Notes: a model not told the origin generated them from the letters alone. Shown: positions 1 to 5,431, counted from the stretch's first letter. The stretch: 8,936 nucleotides of DNA from Thermoprotei archaeon (GCA_003661745.1 QMWS01000021.1:1-8936); one strand, 5' to 3'. Translations and numbers: made by a program.

Positions 1-592
1 CAAGACAACAACATTAAGGACAATAATGGGTATGACAACCCTTTACTCCGGAGATATAATATATAATGGTGCCTCAATAAAGAAGCTGCCTACGCACAAG
101 AGAGTCGAGTTGGGCATTAATATGGTGCCTGAGGGAAGGAGGATATTTAAGACACTAACGGTCTATGAAAACCTAGTTGCTGGGGCATACACCAAGAGAG
201 CTAGGGAAAAGCTAGATGATACCCTAGAGTTCGTGTACTCACTATTTCCGAGACTTAAGGAAAGGAGAAATCAGATTGCTGGAACTCTATCAGGCGGAGA
301 AGCTCAGATGCTAGCTATAGCTAGGGCGCTCATGTCTCTACCTGAGGTTCTGCTGCTGGATGAGCCTAGCCTCGGGTTAGCTCCTAAGATAGTTATCGAG
401 GTCTTCGAGACCGTTAAGAGGTTAAGGGATGAGGCAGGCAAGACTATATTGCTGGTTGAGCAGCACGTAAAGCATAGCCTGGAGCTGGCTGATAGAGGGT
501 ACGTTATAGAGCAGGGTAGGATCGTACTTGAGGGGGAGGCTAAGAGTTTGCTAACTAATGAGAAGCTAAAGAAGGCGTACCTAATACTCTAA
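1..592 (+). CDS. livF: Branched-chain amino acid-type ABC transporter ATP-binding protein LivF (5' truncated by window)
   Basis: This is the cytoplasmic ATPase subunit of a LivFGHM-type (HAAT family) importer for branched-chain or related amino acids; it would couple ATP hydrolysis to uptake together with LivG and two permeases. The reading frame is open from base 2 and begins KTTTLRTIMG, the second half of the Walker A motif (GxGKTT), so the ATG at 26 is internal and the true start lies left of the window. Visible in order are a Q-loop region with VPEGRRIF (about 125-160), the signature LSGGEAQ (287-307), Walker B VLLLDEPSLGLAP (347-385) and the switch region LLVEQHV (about 449-469). VPEGRRIF, LDEPSLGLAP and VEQ in place of a His switch are LivF hallmarks. 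The stop is TAA at 590-592. Other liv genes would be expected upstream. Family assignment is secure; the substrate is inferred. Confidence 0.93.
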   Translation, partial: KTTTLRTIMGMTTLYSGDIIYNGASIKKLPTHKRVELGINMVPEGRRIFKTLTVYENLVAGAYTKRAREKLDDTLEFVYSLFPRLKERRNQIAGTLSGGEAQMLAIARALMSLPEVLLLDEPSLGLAPKIVIEVFETVKRLRDEAGKTILLVEQHVKHSLELADRGYVIEQGRIVLEGEAKSLLTNEKLKKAYLIL

Positions 593-600
593 AGTAGAAC

Positions 601-630
601 ACGCTATTTTAAGCTGAAAAGCTATAGCGT
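601..630 (+). terminator. Hairpin just downstream of livF, possible 3'-end or terminator element
   Basis: Seven-base arms ACGCTAT (601-607) and ATAGCGT (624-630) are perfect inverted repeats. Inside them AGCT (612-615) and AGCT (620-623) can pair around a GAAA (616-619) loop, leaving TTTA (608-611) as a bulge. The hairpin starts 8 nt after the livF stop, in a region between convergent genes. A TTTCTTT run follows at 651-657, which could serve as the T-rich archaeal termination signal. Its role in termination or mRNA stability is inferred, because archaeal terminators do not need hairpins. Confidence 0.35.
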
Positions 631-670
631 AAACGCCTCACACACCTTAATTTCTTTAAATCCTAACATG

Positions 671-1405
671 TTAGCCTCTGAGGCGTGTTAGATAGCTTAT
701 GCACTCAGCTACATTATCTCTAACGACTAGCTTCCTCCTCACTACTAGCTCTTTCTCGCCTGTAATGGGATTCACCCCACATTTAGTCCTTTGCCCCCAG
801 CATACGCATGAGCCTAAGACCTCCCAATCACTAACTTTGTCTAATCTTCCGCACTCCATGATGACGGCTAGCATTTCCTTAGCTGGGGGTGTCACTCGCT
901 TACCTTCCGTAAGGTTATGAAATAGCTGTGATATGTAATTGTTTGAGCAGACCCTACTCCGGTATATTAAGTACGTTATTGCTTCTCCAATTCCCTGTAG
1001 CTTAACTACTCTTGAGTCGAAATATAGCGGCATACCAAGACTTAGTGAAGTATGAGCAGATGCTATGGAGGCGGAGACACTAACTAACTTAAACACTCTC
1101 CCACCGTAGGGTACGTCATTGAGTATGAGATTTATTTCGTCTGAGGCTACGTAAGTTATTAGAGCATTAAATCTCTCCATAAGTACCTTACCTGCATTAA
1201 TCAGTGCATCATGAACTCTTACGTCCCTAGGCTTTCTGAAGTCTTTAAGTACCTTGCCGAAATTAACGCCGTCTAGCCTAATAGCTATAGGACCCGAAAC
1301 TACGCTGTTATTAGCTACTTCACGATCCCTAAAGTATAGCTGCAGCTTGGCAGGATTCACCCTAGTGAGGTATTCGAGTATTCTTAGCGCCTTCTTCGAT
1401 ACCAC
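671..1405 (-). CDS. Thg1-like protein (tRNA 5'-end 3'-5' nucleotidyltransferase)
   Basis: Thg1 and Thg1-like proteins add nucleotides in the 3'-5' direction to tRNA 5' ends, either G-1 on tRNA-His or template-directed 5'-end repair. At 244 residues the length fits. IRLDGVNF (residues 42-49, D45-G46) matches the first metal-binding motif, KPRD follows at 58-61, and ASDEINLIL (87-95, D89-E90) matches the conserved SDE metal site. FDSRVV (129-134), YLIYRSRVCSNN (145-156, the family Y-L-x-W-R-Q region) and NPITGE (212-217) complete the palm and the C-terminal region. The start is GTG at 1405-1403, preceded by GGTGAT with a 3-nt spacer; the stop is TAA at 673-671. It converges on livF and diverges from the MTHFS-family gene. 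The family is clear. I cannot tell the tRNA-His role from a repair role; the usual W-R-Q is Y-R-S here. Confidence 0.88.
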   Translation of the reverse strand: MVSKKALRILEYLTRVNPAKLQLYFRDREVANNSVVSGPIAIRLDGVNFGKVLKDFRKPRDVRVHDALINAGKVLMERFNALITYVASDEINLILNDVPYGGRVFKLVSVSASIASAHTSLSLGMPLYFDSRVVKLQGIGEAITYLIYRSRVCSNNYISQLFHNLTEGKRVTPPAKEMLAVIMECGRLDKVSDWEVLGSCVCWGQRTKCGVNPITGEKELVVRRKLVVRDNVAECISYLTRLRG

Positions 1406-1452
1406 TTAATCACCGTAAATTATGACTTGATTCTACCTAATTAGAGGTAATA

Positions 1453-1463
1453 GCTAAAATAGC
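1453..1463. promoter_or_regulatory. Candidate shared TATA element between two divergent genes
   Basis: GCTAAAATAGC is nearly symmetric (arms GCTA and TAGC around AAA) and is the most TATA-like stretch in this divergent intergenic region. Its centre lies 35 bp from the GTG at 1493 and 53 bp from the GTG at 1405, so it could place start sites for both genes with short leaders. A second symmetric patch, TACCT/AGGTA around AATTAG (1434-1449), lies between it and the Thg1-like gene and might be a protein-binding site. This rests on position and base composition only. Confidence 0.3.
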
Positions 1464-1492
1464 GAGGTACTCAAGTAATAATTCGTGAGTAA

Positions 1493-2221
1493 GTGTTGAG
1501 CAGCTCCAGGGACGTAAAGGCTATGATAAGGAAGATGGTTTGGGACTTATTAGAGGAGAAGAATGTAGCCGTATTCCCGCGCCCCATATACGGCCGGATA
1601 CCTAATTTCATAGGTGCTGAGGAAGCAGCACTTAAGCTGTCAGCACTTGAGGTCTTCTCTAAAGCGAGAGTCGTGGAAGTAAGTCCTGACTCGCCTCAGA
1701 GACACGTCAGGTACCTAGCGCTTAGAAGTGGGAAAGTAGTGATAATGCCTACACCGCGCTTAAGGGAAGGCTTCCTAGTACTTGACCCCTCCAGAATACC
1801 CATGCAGCACCTCAAGAGTGCCTCAACTATTAGGGGTGCCTTTACATGGGGCGTTAAGGTAAGCCCTACTAAGATACCTAAGATAGACTTAATTGTTACT
1901 GGCTCAGTCGCAGTTAATGATCGAGGATGTAGACTAGGTAAGGGTGGAGGATATTCGGACCTGGAGTTCGCTATCTTAAAGGAACTGAGCAAGGTTAGTG
2001 ATGATACAGTAATAGCTACGACAGTTCATGACCTGCAGGTAGTTAACTTAGATATTCCGCGAGATCCATGGGACGTCAGTGTCGACTTAATAGTAACACC
2101 AAGCAAAGTAATTAAGTGTAAGAATAGGTTTAGGCCTAAGGGAATTTTGTGGGAATACATCAGCAACGACTTGATTAGCGAGATTCCCATACTTAGAGAG
2201 CTACTGAGTATGCGAAGGTGA
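1493..2221 (+). CDS. MTHFS-family protein (5-formyltetrahydrofolate cyclo-ligase-like)
   Basis: The family includes 5-formyltetrahydrofolate cyclo-ligase, which uses ATP to convert 5-formyl- to 5,10-methenyl-tetrahydrofolate, and longer MTHFSD-like relatives of unknown activity. This 242-residue protein resembles the longer relatives. FPRPIYGRIPNFIGAEEAA (28-46) is the N-terminal motif, VVIMPTPRLREGFLVLDP (82-99) the middle, and VTGSVAVNDRGCRLGKGGGYSDLE (135-158) holds the glycine-rich nucleotide-binding loop, equivalent to RLGYGGGYYD of bacterial enzymes. A late VTPSKVI segment (201-207) is also family-typical. The start is GTG at 1493, with GTGAG three bases upstream; ATG at 1523 is an alternative that would cut only ten residues. 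The stop TGA (2219-2221) lies within the ribosome-binding site of the next gene, which suggests coupled translation. Which C1 carrier it acts on, if any, cannot be read from the sequence. Confidence 0.85.
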   Translation: MLSSSRDVKAMIRKMVWDLLEEKNVAVFPRPIYGRIPNFIGAEEAALKLSALEVFSKARVVEVSPDSPQRHVRYLALRSGKVVIMPTPRLREGFLVLDPSRIPMQHLKSASTIRGAFTWGVKVSPTKIPKIDLIVTGSVAVNDRGCRLGKGGGYSDLEFAILKELSKVSDDTVIATTVHDLQVVNLDIPRDPWDVSVDLIVTPSKVIKCKNRFRPKGILWEYISNDLISEIPILRELLSMRR

Positions 2222-2225
2222 TAAG

Positions 2226-2732
2226 GTGATGCACAATGCGTACGCCTATGACGTAGATGGCGTAATAGTCGATGTTTCAGAGAGGCTTAGGCGTGCTAAG
2301 GAGCTGTCTAGGAATAAGAAGGAGTTCTGGGAGCTCTTCTTTAGTGATGAACTCCACGAACTAGATAAGCCGAGACCAGCAGGGGTTAAGGCTGTTAGGG
2401 ATAGGGCTAGGAGAGGGTATATAGTAATAATAACTGGCAGACCTCAGAAGTTACTTAAGGTGACACTCAAGCAAGTAGTAGAATTTACTGGAGTTAGACC
2501 GGCATGCATCTACATGCGCAGAACGGGAGATATGAGGTCATCAGCTACTATTAAGCTTGAGCTACTAGAGCGCGCCATAAAGGAGGGCTTCAATATAGTT
2601 GAGTACCACGACGACGAGGAGGAAGTACTGAAGAACATTATGAGTACATACCCGAATATCACCCTCTACCTGCACTACAATAATAGCTACAAGATATTCT
2701 TTAAACCGCTAAGCAGCGTTAACTACCCATAG
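2226..2732 (+). CDS. HAD-superfamily phosphatase resembling the 3'-phosphatase domain of polynucleotide kinase
   Basis: A 168-residue HAD hydrolase without a kinase domain. Motif I is YDVDGVIVD (D9 nucleophile, D11 acid/base), motif II is VIIT (T70) followed by GRP, K110 is the motif III lysine, and HDDEEEV (128-134) supplies the motif IV acids. The stretch YMRRTGDMRSSATIKLELL (96-114) matches the pattern M-x-R-x-x-G-D-x-R-x(5)-K-x-E-L seen in T4 Pnkp and related 3'-phosphatases, and IITGRP plus the later T80 fit the same group. By that likeness it would remove 3'- or 2',3'-cyclic phosphates from nucleic-acid ends, but small-molecule substrates are not excluded. The preferred start is GTG at 2226, three bases after GGTGAT (2217-2222); ATG at 2229 is one codon later. 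It lies 4 bp after the MTHFS-family gene, so the two are probably co-transcribed. Confidence 0.8.
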   Translation: MMHNAYAYDVDGVIVDVSERLRRAKELSRNKKEFWELFFSDELHELDKPRPAGVKAVRDRARRGYIVIITGRPQKLLKVTLKQVVEFTGVRPACIYMRRTGDMRSSATIKLELLERAIKEGFNIVEYHDDEEEVLKNIMSTYPNITLYLHYNNSYKIFFKPLSSVNYP

Positions 2733-2795
2733 CTGTTCCGAGAATGCGGGATAAGGTTAAATGCATAGCAGTATTACGTTACGGTAGGTGTGACA

Positions 2796-3536
2796 TTGAA
2801 GATATACTTCCTAGGTATTGGGGGGTGGCTCTCACACCCCGAGTTCGGGCAGTCAGGTATCTTAATCGAGGAAGGCAATACCAGGGTTCTGCTGGATGCT
2901 GGTGAAGGTACTTACGAGAGACTATCTAGGTGTTGCCACATAAACCCGTGCGATATAGACTTCATAGTGCTTACCCACAGACATGGCGACCACATACTCG
3001 GTATACCTACGCTTGTACAGCACGCTAAACACCATGAGCGTAGGCTCCGCATAGTCACATCAGGCGATGTAATTAATGCTGTAAGGAATCTTTTAGGGTC
3101 TGTCGGCATAGAACACTACCTAAAGTACATAGACTTTATTGAGATTCAAGAAGGCGCTGAAGTCTGGCTAAGCGGTAACGTGAGTATTCGGGCAATTAAG
3201 GCAATTCACCCGCCCCCCTCATACTCCTACATAATCAGGGTAAGTAACTGGATAATTGCTTATAGTGGTGACACCTCACCGAACCCTGATTTCATTAATG
3301 CCGCTAGGCATGCTGATGTACTAATACACGAGGTTTCAGGTACTGATGAGCTTAAGGAGGTTCTCAGCTCGCTAGGTCACACATCGAGTGCTGATATAGG
3401 TGCTGTGGTTGAGGGTGTAATGCCTAAGTACTTTATCCCTGTTCATTACCCATTAGAGGCGGTGTACGTACGCGCTATTCCAAGCAGAGTGAAGGTAGTG
3501 CTTCCAATTCCCTGCTCCAGCATAACTATTGACTAA
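2796..3536 (+). CDS. RNase Z-like metallo-beta-lactamase fold hydrolase
   Basis: A metallo-beta-lactamase hydrolase of the RNase Z/ElaC-like group, whose best-known members cut the 3' trailer from pre-tRNA; others are phosphodiesterases or arylsulfatase-like. It has all expected metal ligands: H-R-H-G-D-H (numbered from the upstream GTG, 63-68), H140 in IHPPPSYSY, D161 in YSGDTSPN, then HEVSG (180-184), GHTSSADIG (196-204) and H219 in FIPVHYP. YSGDT and GHTS are RNase Z-type rather than glyoxalase-type motifs. I see no long flexible-arm insertion. The TTG at 2796 is preferred: AGGTG precedes it at the spacing used by neighbouring genes, and it yields MKIYFLGIGG, a typical family start; GTG at 2790 adds two residues. 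The next gene starts 2 bp after the stop. The substrate is unproven. Confidence 0.85.
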   Translation: MKIYFLGIGGWLSHPEFGQSGILIEEGNTRVLLDAGEGTYERLSRCCHINPCDIDFIVLTHRHGDHILGIPTLVQHAKHHERRLRIVTSGDVINAVRNLLGSVGIEHYLKYIDFIEIQEGAEVWLSGNVSIRAIKAIHPPPSYSYIIRVSNWIIAYSGDTSPNPDFINAARHADVLIHEVSGTDELKEVLSSLGHTSSADIGAVVEGVMPKYFIPVHYPLEAVYVRAIPSRVKVVLPIPCSSITID

Positions 3537-3538
3537 TA

Positions 3539-4618
3539 ATGTTGACAGCTGTTAGCATTAATATATCTGAGGTAGTACTGACACTTAGGTGTGGTGAGAT
3601 AGGTCACCTCATCGACAGATACGGTAGGAGACTACTCAATGCTAGATTAGCCGTTACATTAAGGTGTAACTATAGGTGCTTCTTCTGTCATTCGGAAGGT
3701 ATTGAGTCTAGAACTCAAGAACTAACACCTAGCGAGTGGGGGCTCATTGCTACCGCCTTAAGGTTTGTGGGCGTAGAGTCCTTCAAATTCACCGGTGGTG
3801 AGCCCTTAGTTAGGGACGACATAGTTGACATTGTGAGGGAGGTAAATAATTGTGGGAAGCCCCTCGACTTGTCTATGACAACTAATGGCTACTACCTTAA
3901 GGAGCTAGCCGGCATGCTGAGGGATGTTGGACTCGGTAGGTTGAATATAAGCCTGCACTCACTACGGGAGAATGTATATAAGGAAATAACAGGCTGTGGA
4001 GACCTAAGCAAGGTACTTAAGGGTATTTACGAAGCCCTAAACTACGATTACAGGAAAATAAAGCTGAACGTCGTCGTCATCAAGGGAGTTAATGATGGTG
4101 AAGTCTGGGACATAATTGACTTTGCCGCCAGGCACGGACTCCACGTACAATTAATAGAGCTCCATCCTGTAGGGAGAGGTAAGCACGAATTCGAGAAGTA
4201 CCATAGCACACTAGATAATATAGTTAGGGAAATTGAGGAGGTATCGTCAAAGATAGTAGTCAGAGGAGAACTCCATAATAGGCCAATATACTACTTACCT
4301 ACAGGCATCACAGTCGAGGTAGTTAAACCAGTACTAAACCCACTATTCTGTGCTGCTTGCTCTAGGATTAGGGTGGCACCTGATGGAGCGCTTAAGCCCT
4401 GCCTCTCAAGTAATACATCGATTAGCGTCATCGACATAATTAAGTCAAATATGGATGAGGACGCCAAGATTAGGGCCCTCATTGAGCGCATTAAGCAAGT
4501 TAATGCTGCAAGAAAGCCAAGCATTCTGTGGCCTATAAGTATGTGTTTGGAGAGAGAGTACATGAAACTTAGAAAGCATGTGCGACGGAGCCTATGCTAC
4601 AGGGTAGAACTTATATAA
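3539..4618 (+). CDS. moaA: GTP 3',8-cyclase MoaA (molybdenum cofactor biosynthesis, radical SAM)
   Basis: MoaA uses S-adenosylmethionine and two 4Fe-4S clusters to turn GTP into 3',8-cyclo-GTP, the first step of molybdopterin synthesis. DRYGRRLLNARLAVTLRCNYRCFFCHSEG (26-54) carries the radical SAM CxxxCxxC (C43, C47, C50). KFTGGEPL (83-90) is the SAM-binding GGEP, and LIELHPVGRGK (205-215) is typical of archaeal MoaA. CAACSRIRVAPDGALKPC (271-288) gives the second cluster ligands C271, C274 and C288 plus the R-x-R that contacts GTP. At 359 residues it is longer than many archaeal MoaA proteins: about 25 residues precede DRYGR, and the C-terminus (ending YRVELI) lacks the diglycine tail of bacterial MoaA. 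The ATG at 3539 has no clear ribosome-binding site but lies 2 bp after the preceding stop, so translational coupling is likely; no later in-frame start precedes DRYGR. Confidence 0.9.
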   Translation: MLTAVSINISEVVLTLRCGEIGHLIDRYGRRLLNARLAVTLRCNYRCFFCHSEGIESRTQELTPSEWGLIATALRFVGVESFKFTGGEPLVRDDIVDIVREVNNCGKPLDLSMTTNGYYLKELAGMLRDVGLGRLNISLHSLRENVYKEITGCGDLSKVLKGIYEALNYDYRKIKLNVVVIKGVNDGEVWDIIDFAARHGLHVQLIELHPVGRGKHEFEKYHSTLDNIVREIEEVSSKIVVRGELHNRPIYYLPTGITVEVVKPVLNPLFCAACSRIRVAPDGALKPCLSSNTSISVIDIIKSNMDEDAKIRALIERIKQVNAARKPSILWPISMCLEREYMKLRKHVRRSLCYRVELI

Positions 4619-4620
4619 AA
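4611..4620 (+). promoter_or_regulatory. TATA box for the first C/D box sRNA
   Basis: TTATATAAAA overlaps the moaA stop codon (TAA, 4616-4618). Its centre is about 40 bp upstream of the C box at 4655, so a start site 25-27 bp downstream would fall near 4641 and leave a short leader. It is the strongest TATA match in the window. It precedes no open reading frame at suitable spacing, which supports a dedicated RNA promoter. Confidence 0.65.
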
Positions 4621-4650
4621 GCTAATTACGTCTACGTAGCGATTTATAGA

Positions 4651-4707
4651 GGAGATGATGATACCCGGCCTTACGGAGTAAGTGAGGAATCATTCATGCT
4701 CTGATCC
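4651..4707 (+). ncRNA. C/D box sRNA (2'-O-methylation guide), copy 1
   Basis: All elements of an archaeal box C/D guide RNA occur in order with canonical spacing: C box ATGATGA (4655-4661), 12-nt guide TACCCGGCCTTA (4662-4673), D' box CGGA (4674-4677, one change from CTGA), 4-nt linker GTAA, C' box GTGAGGA (4682-4688), 12-nt guide ATCATTCATGCT (4689-4700) and D box CTGA (4701-4704). GGA (4651-4653) could pair with TCC (4705-4707) as a short terminal stem. A TATA box lies at 4611-4620. Such RNAs bind L7Ae, Nop5 and fibrillarin and direct 2'-O-methylation of the target base paired to the fifth guide nucleotide upstream of D or D'. The D guide predicts target AGCATGAATGAT (U methylated); the D' guide predicts TAAGGCCGGGTA (second G). 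RNA ends are approximate. Confidence 0.85.
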
Positions 4708-4730
4708 AGGCGCGTCACCCAAGCAAATAC

Positions 4731-4742
4731 GTTATTATACTT
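4731..4742 (+). promoter_or_regulatory. Candidate TATA box for the HD-domain gene
   Basis: TTATTATACTTT lies about 35 bp before the ATG at 4772, which would put the transcription start only a few bases before the gene. It lies downstream of the sRNA, so the HD gene may have a promoter separate from moaA and the sRNA. The call rests on sequence and spacing only. Confidence 0.4.
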
Positions 4743-4771
4743 TGAGGTAACTTATCCTACAGGGATTAGCT

Positions 4772-5323
4772 ATGATAACGAGGGAGGAGGCACTAAATCT
4801 ATTAAGGCAGTACTTAAAGAATGATAAGCTATTTAAACACTGCTTAGCTGTAGGAGCTATAATGCGTACTGTAGCTAGGGAGTTAGGTGAAGATGAAAAC
4901 CTCTGGGAGCTGGTGGGGCTGCTCCATGACATAGACTATGAATTAGTTGGTAAGGACTTAAGCAAGCACGGATTAATCAGTGCTGAGTTACTCAAGGATA
5001 AGCTGCCAGAGAACGCACTCCTTGCTATTAGAGCACACAACGAATTAACAGGAATTAAGGATGACTCGAAGCTTACTCTAGCTCTTAAGGCATCTGATCA
5101 CGCTTCAGGCCTAATTATAGCTACTGCCTTAGTTATGCCTCACAAGAAGCTCGAGGAAGTTAAGCTGGAGTCCCTACTCAGGAAGTTTAAGCAGAAAGAC
5201 TTCGCTAGAAATGTAAAGAGGGAGCGAATACTTAACTGTGAGAAGATCGGTATACCACTAAGTAAGTTCCTTGAGATAGCTCTGAAGGCGCTCCAGGAAA
5301 TACATAGTGACTTAGGACTCTAG
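4772..5323 (+). CDS. HD-domain hydrolase of unknown substrate
   Basis: A 183-residue stand-alone HD-superfamily protein, likely a metal-dependent phosphohydrolase acting on a nucleotide or phosphodiester. The conserved set is present: H23 (FKHCLAVG), H52-D53 (LLHDIDYE), H66 (KHG), H89 (IRAHNE) and D109 (KASDHASG), an arrangement of the HDIG-like subgroup. After the HD core the last 60 residues are charged and probably helical, with a lysine- and arginine-rich patch (KKLEEVKLESLLRKFKQ). No fused nucleotidyltransferase or signalling domain is seen. The start is ATG at 4772, preceded by a weak AGGGAT (4761-4766). The gene lies between two C/D box sRNA genes in the same orientation and converges on the m5C methyltransferase gene. 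Nothing in the sequence defines the substrate. Confidence 0.85.
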   Translation: MITREEALNLLRQYLKNDKLFKHCLAVGAIMRTVARELGEDENLWELVGLLHDIDYELVGKDLSKHGLISAELLKDKLPENALLAIRAHNELTGIKDDSKLTLALKASDHASGLIIATALVMPHKKLEEVKLESLLRKFKQKDFARNVKRERILNCEKIGIPLSKFLEIALKALQEIHSDLGL

Positions 5324-5345
5324 GGTACCTTTCCTTGGCGCTGGC

Positions 5346-5354
5346 CTTAAAATA
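5346..5354 (+). promoter_or_regulatory. Candidate TATA box for the second C/D box sRNA
   Basis: CTTAAAATA begins 23 bp after the HD gene stop and is centred about 28 bp before the C box at 5378. That would place transcription initiation within a few bases of the RNA's expected 5' end. A second AT-rich patch, CCTTAAAAG (5355-5363), is an alternative box but would sit too close. Confidence 0.45.
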
Positions 5355-5373
5355 CCTTAAAAGCAATTTTAAT

Positions 5374-5430
5374 GTGAGTGATGAGGAATCCGGGAACGGA
5401 TTAATGAAGAGCGCATACTAAACTGACAAA
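5374..5430 (+). ncRNA. C/D box sRNA (2'-O-methylation guide), copy 2
   Basis: A second complete guide RNA lies in the convergent gap between the HD gene and the m5C methyltransferase gene. It has C box GTGATGA (5378-5384), 12-nt guide GGAATCCGGGAA (5385-5396), D' box CGGA (5397-5400), 3-nt linker TTA, C' box ATGAAGA (5404-5410), 12-nt guide GCGCATACTAAA (5411-5422) and D box CTGA (5423-5426). The layout equals that of the first sRNA, with the same CGGA D' variant but unrelated guides, so this is not a recent duplication. Predicted targets are TTTAGTATGCGC for the D guide (G methylated) and TTCCCGGATTCC for the D' guide (third C). No convincing terminal stem is visible. The RNA ends just before the TAG stop (5434-5432) of the opposing gene, so read-through from that gene would make antisense RNA. 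RNA ends are approximate. Confidence 0.85.
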
Positions 5431-5431
5431 A

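Noticed and set aside
26..592. ATG at 26 as the livF start
   Set aside because: The frame is open upstream and the preceding codons encode the end of the Walker A motif, so the gene continues off the left edge.
699..920. 73-residue plus-strand open frame inside the Thg1-like gene
   Set aside because: It is antisense to conserved Thg1 motifs and shows no motif of its own.
1696..1992. 98-residue minus-strand open frame inside the MTHFS-family gene
   Set aside because: It lies entirely within a conserved coding sequence and has no domain or ribosome-binding site.
1998..2040. GTGATGA C-box-like match in the MTHFS-family gene
   Set aside because: No D' or D box follows at guide spacing, and the bases are explained by the conserved coding frame.
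2344..2400. GTGATGA C-box-like match in the HAD gene
   Set aside because: No CTGA-like box lies 10-13 nt downstream and no C' box follows, so it is coding sequence only.
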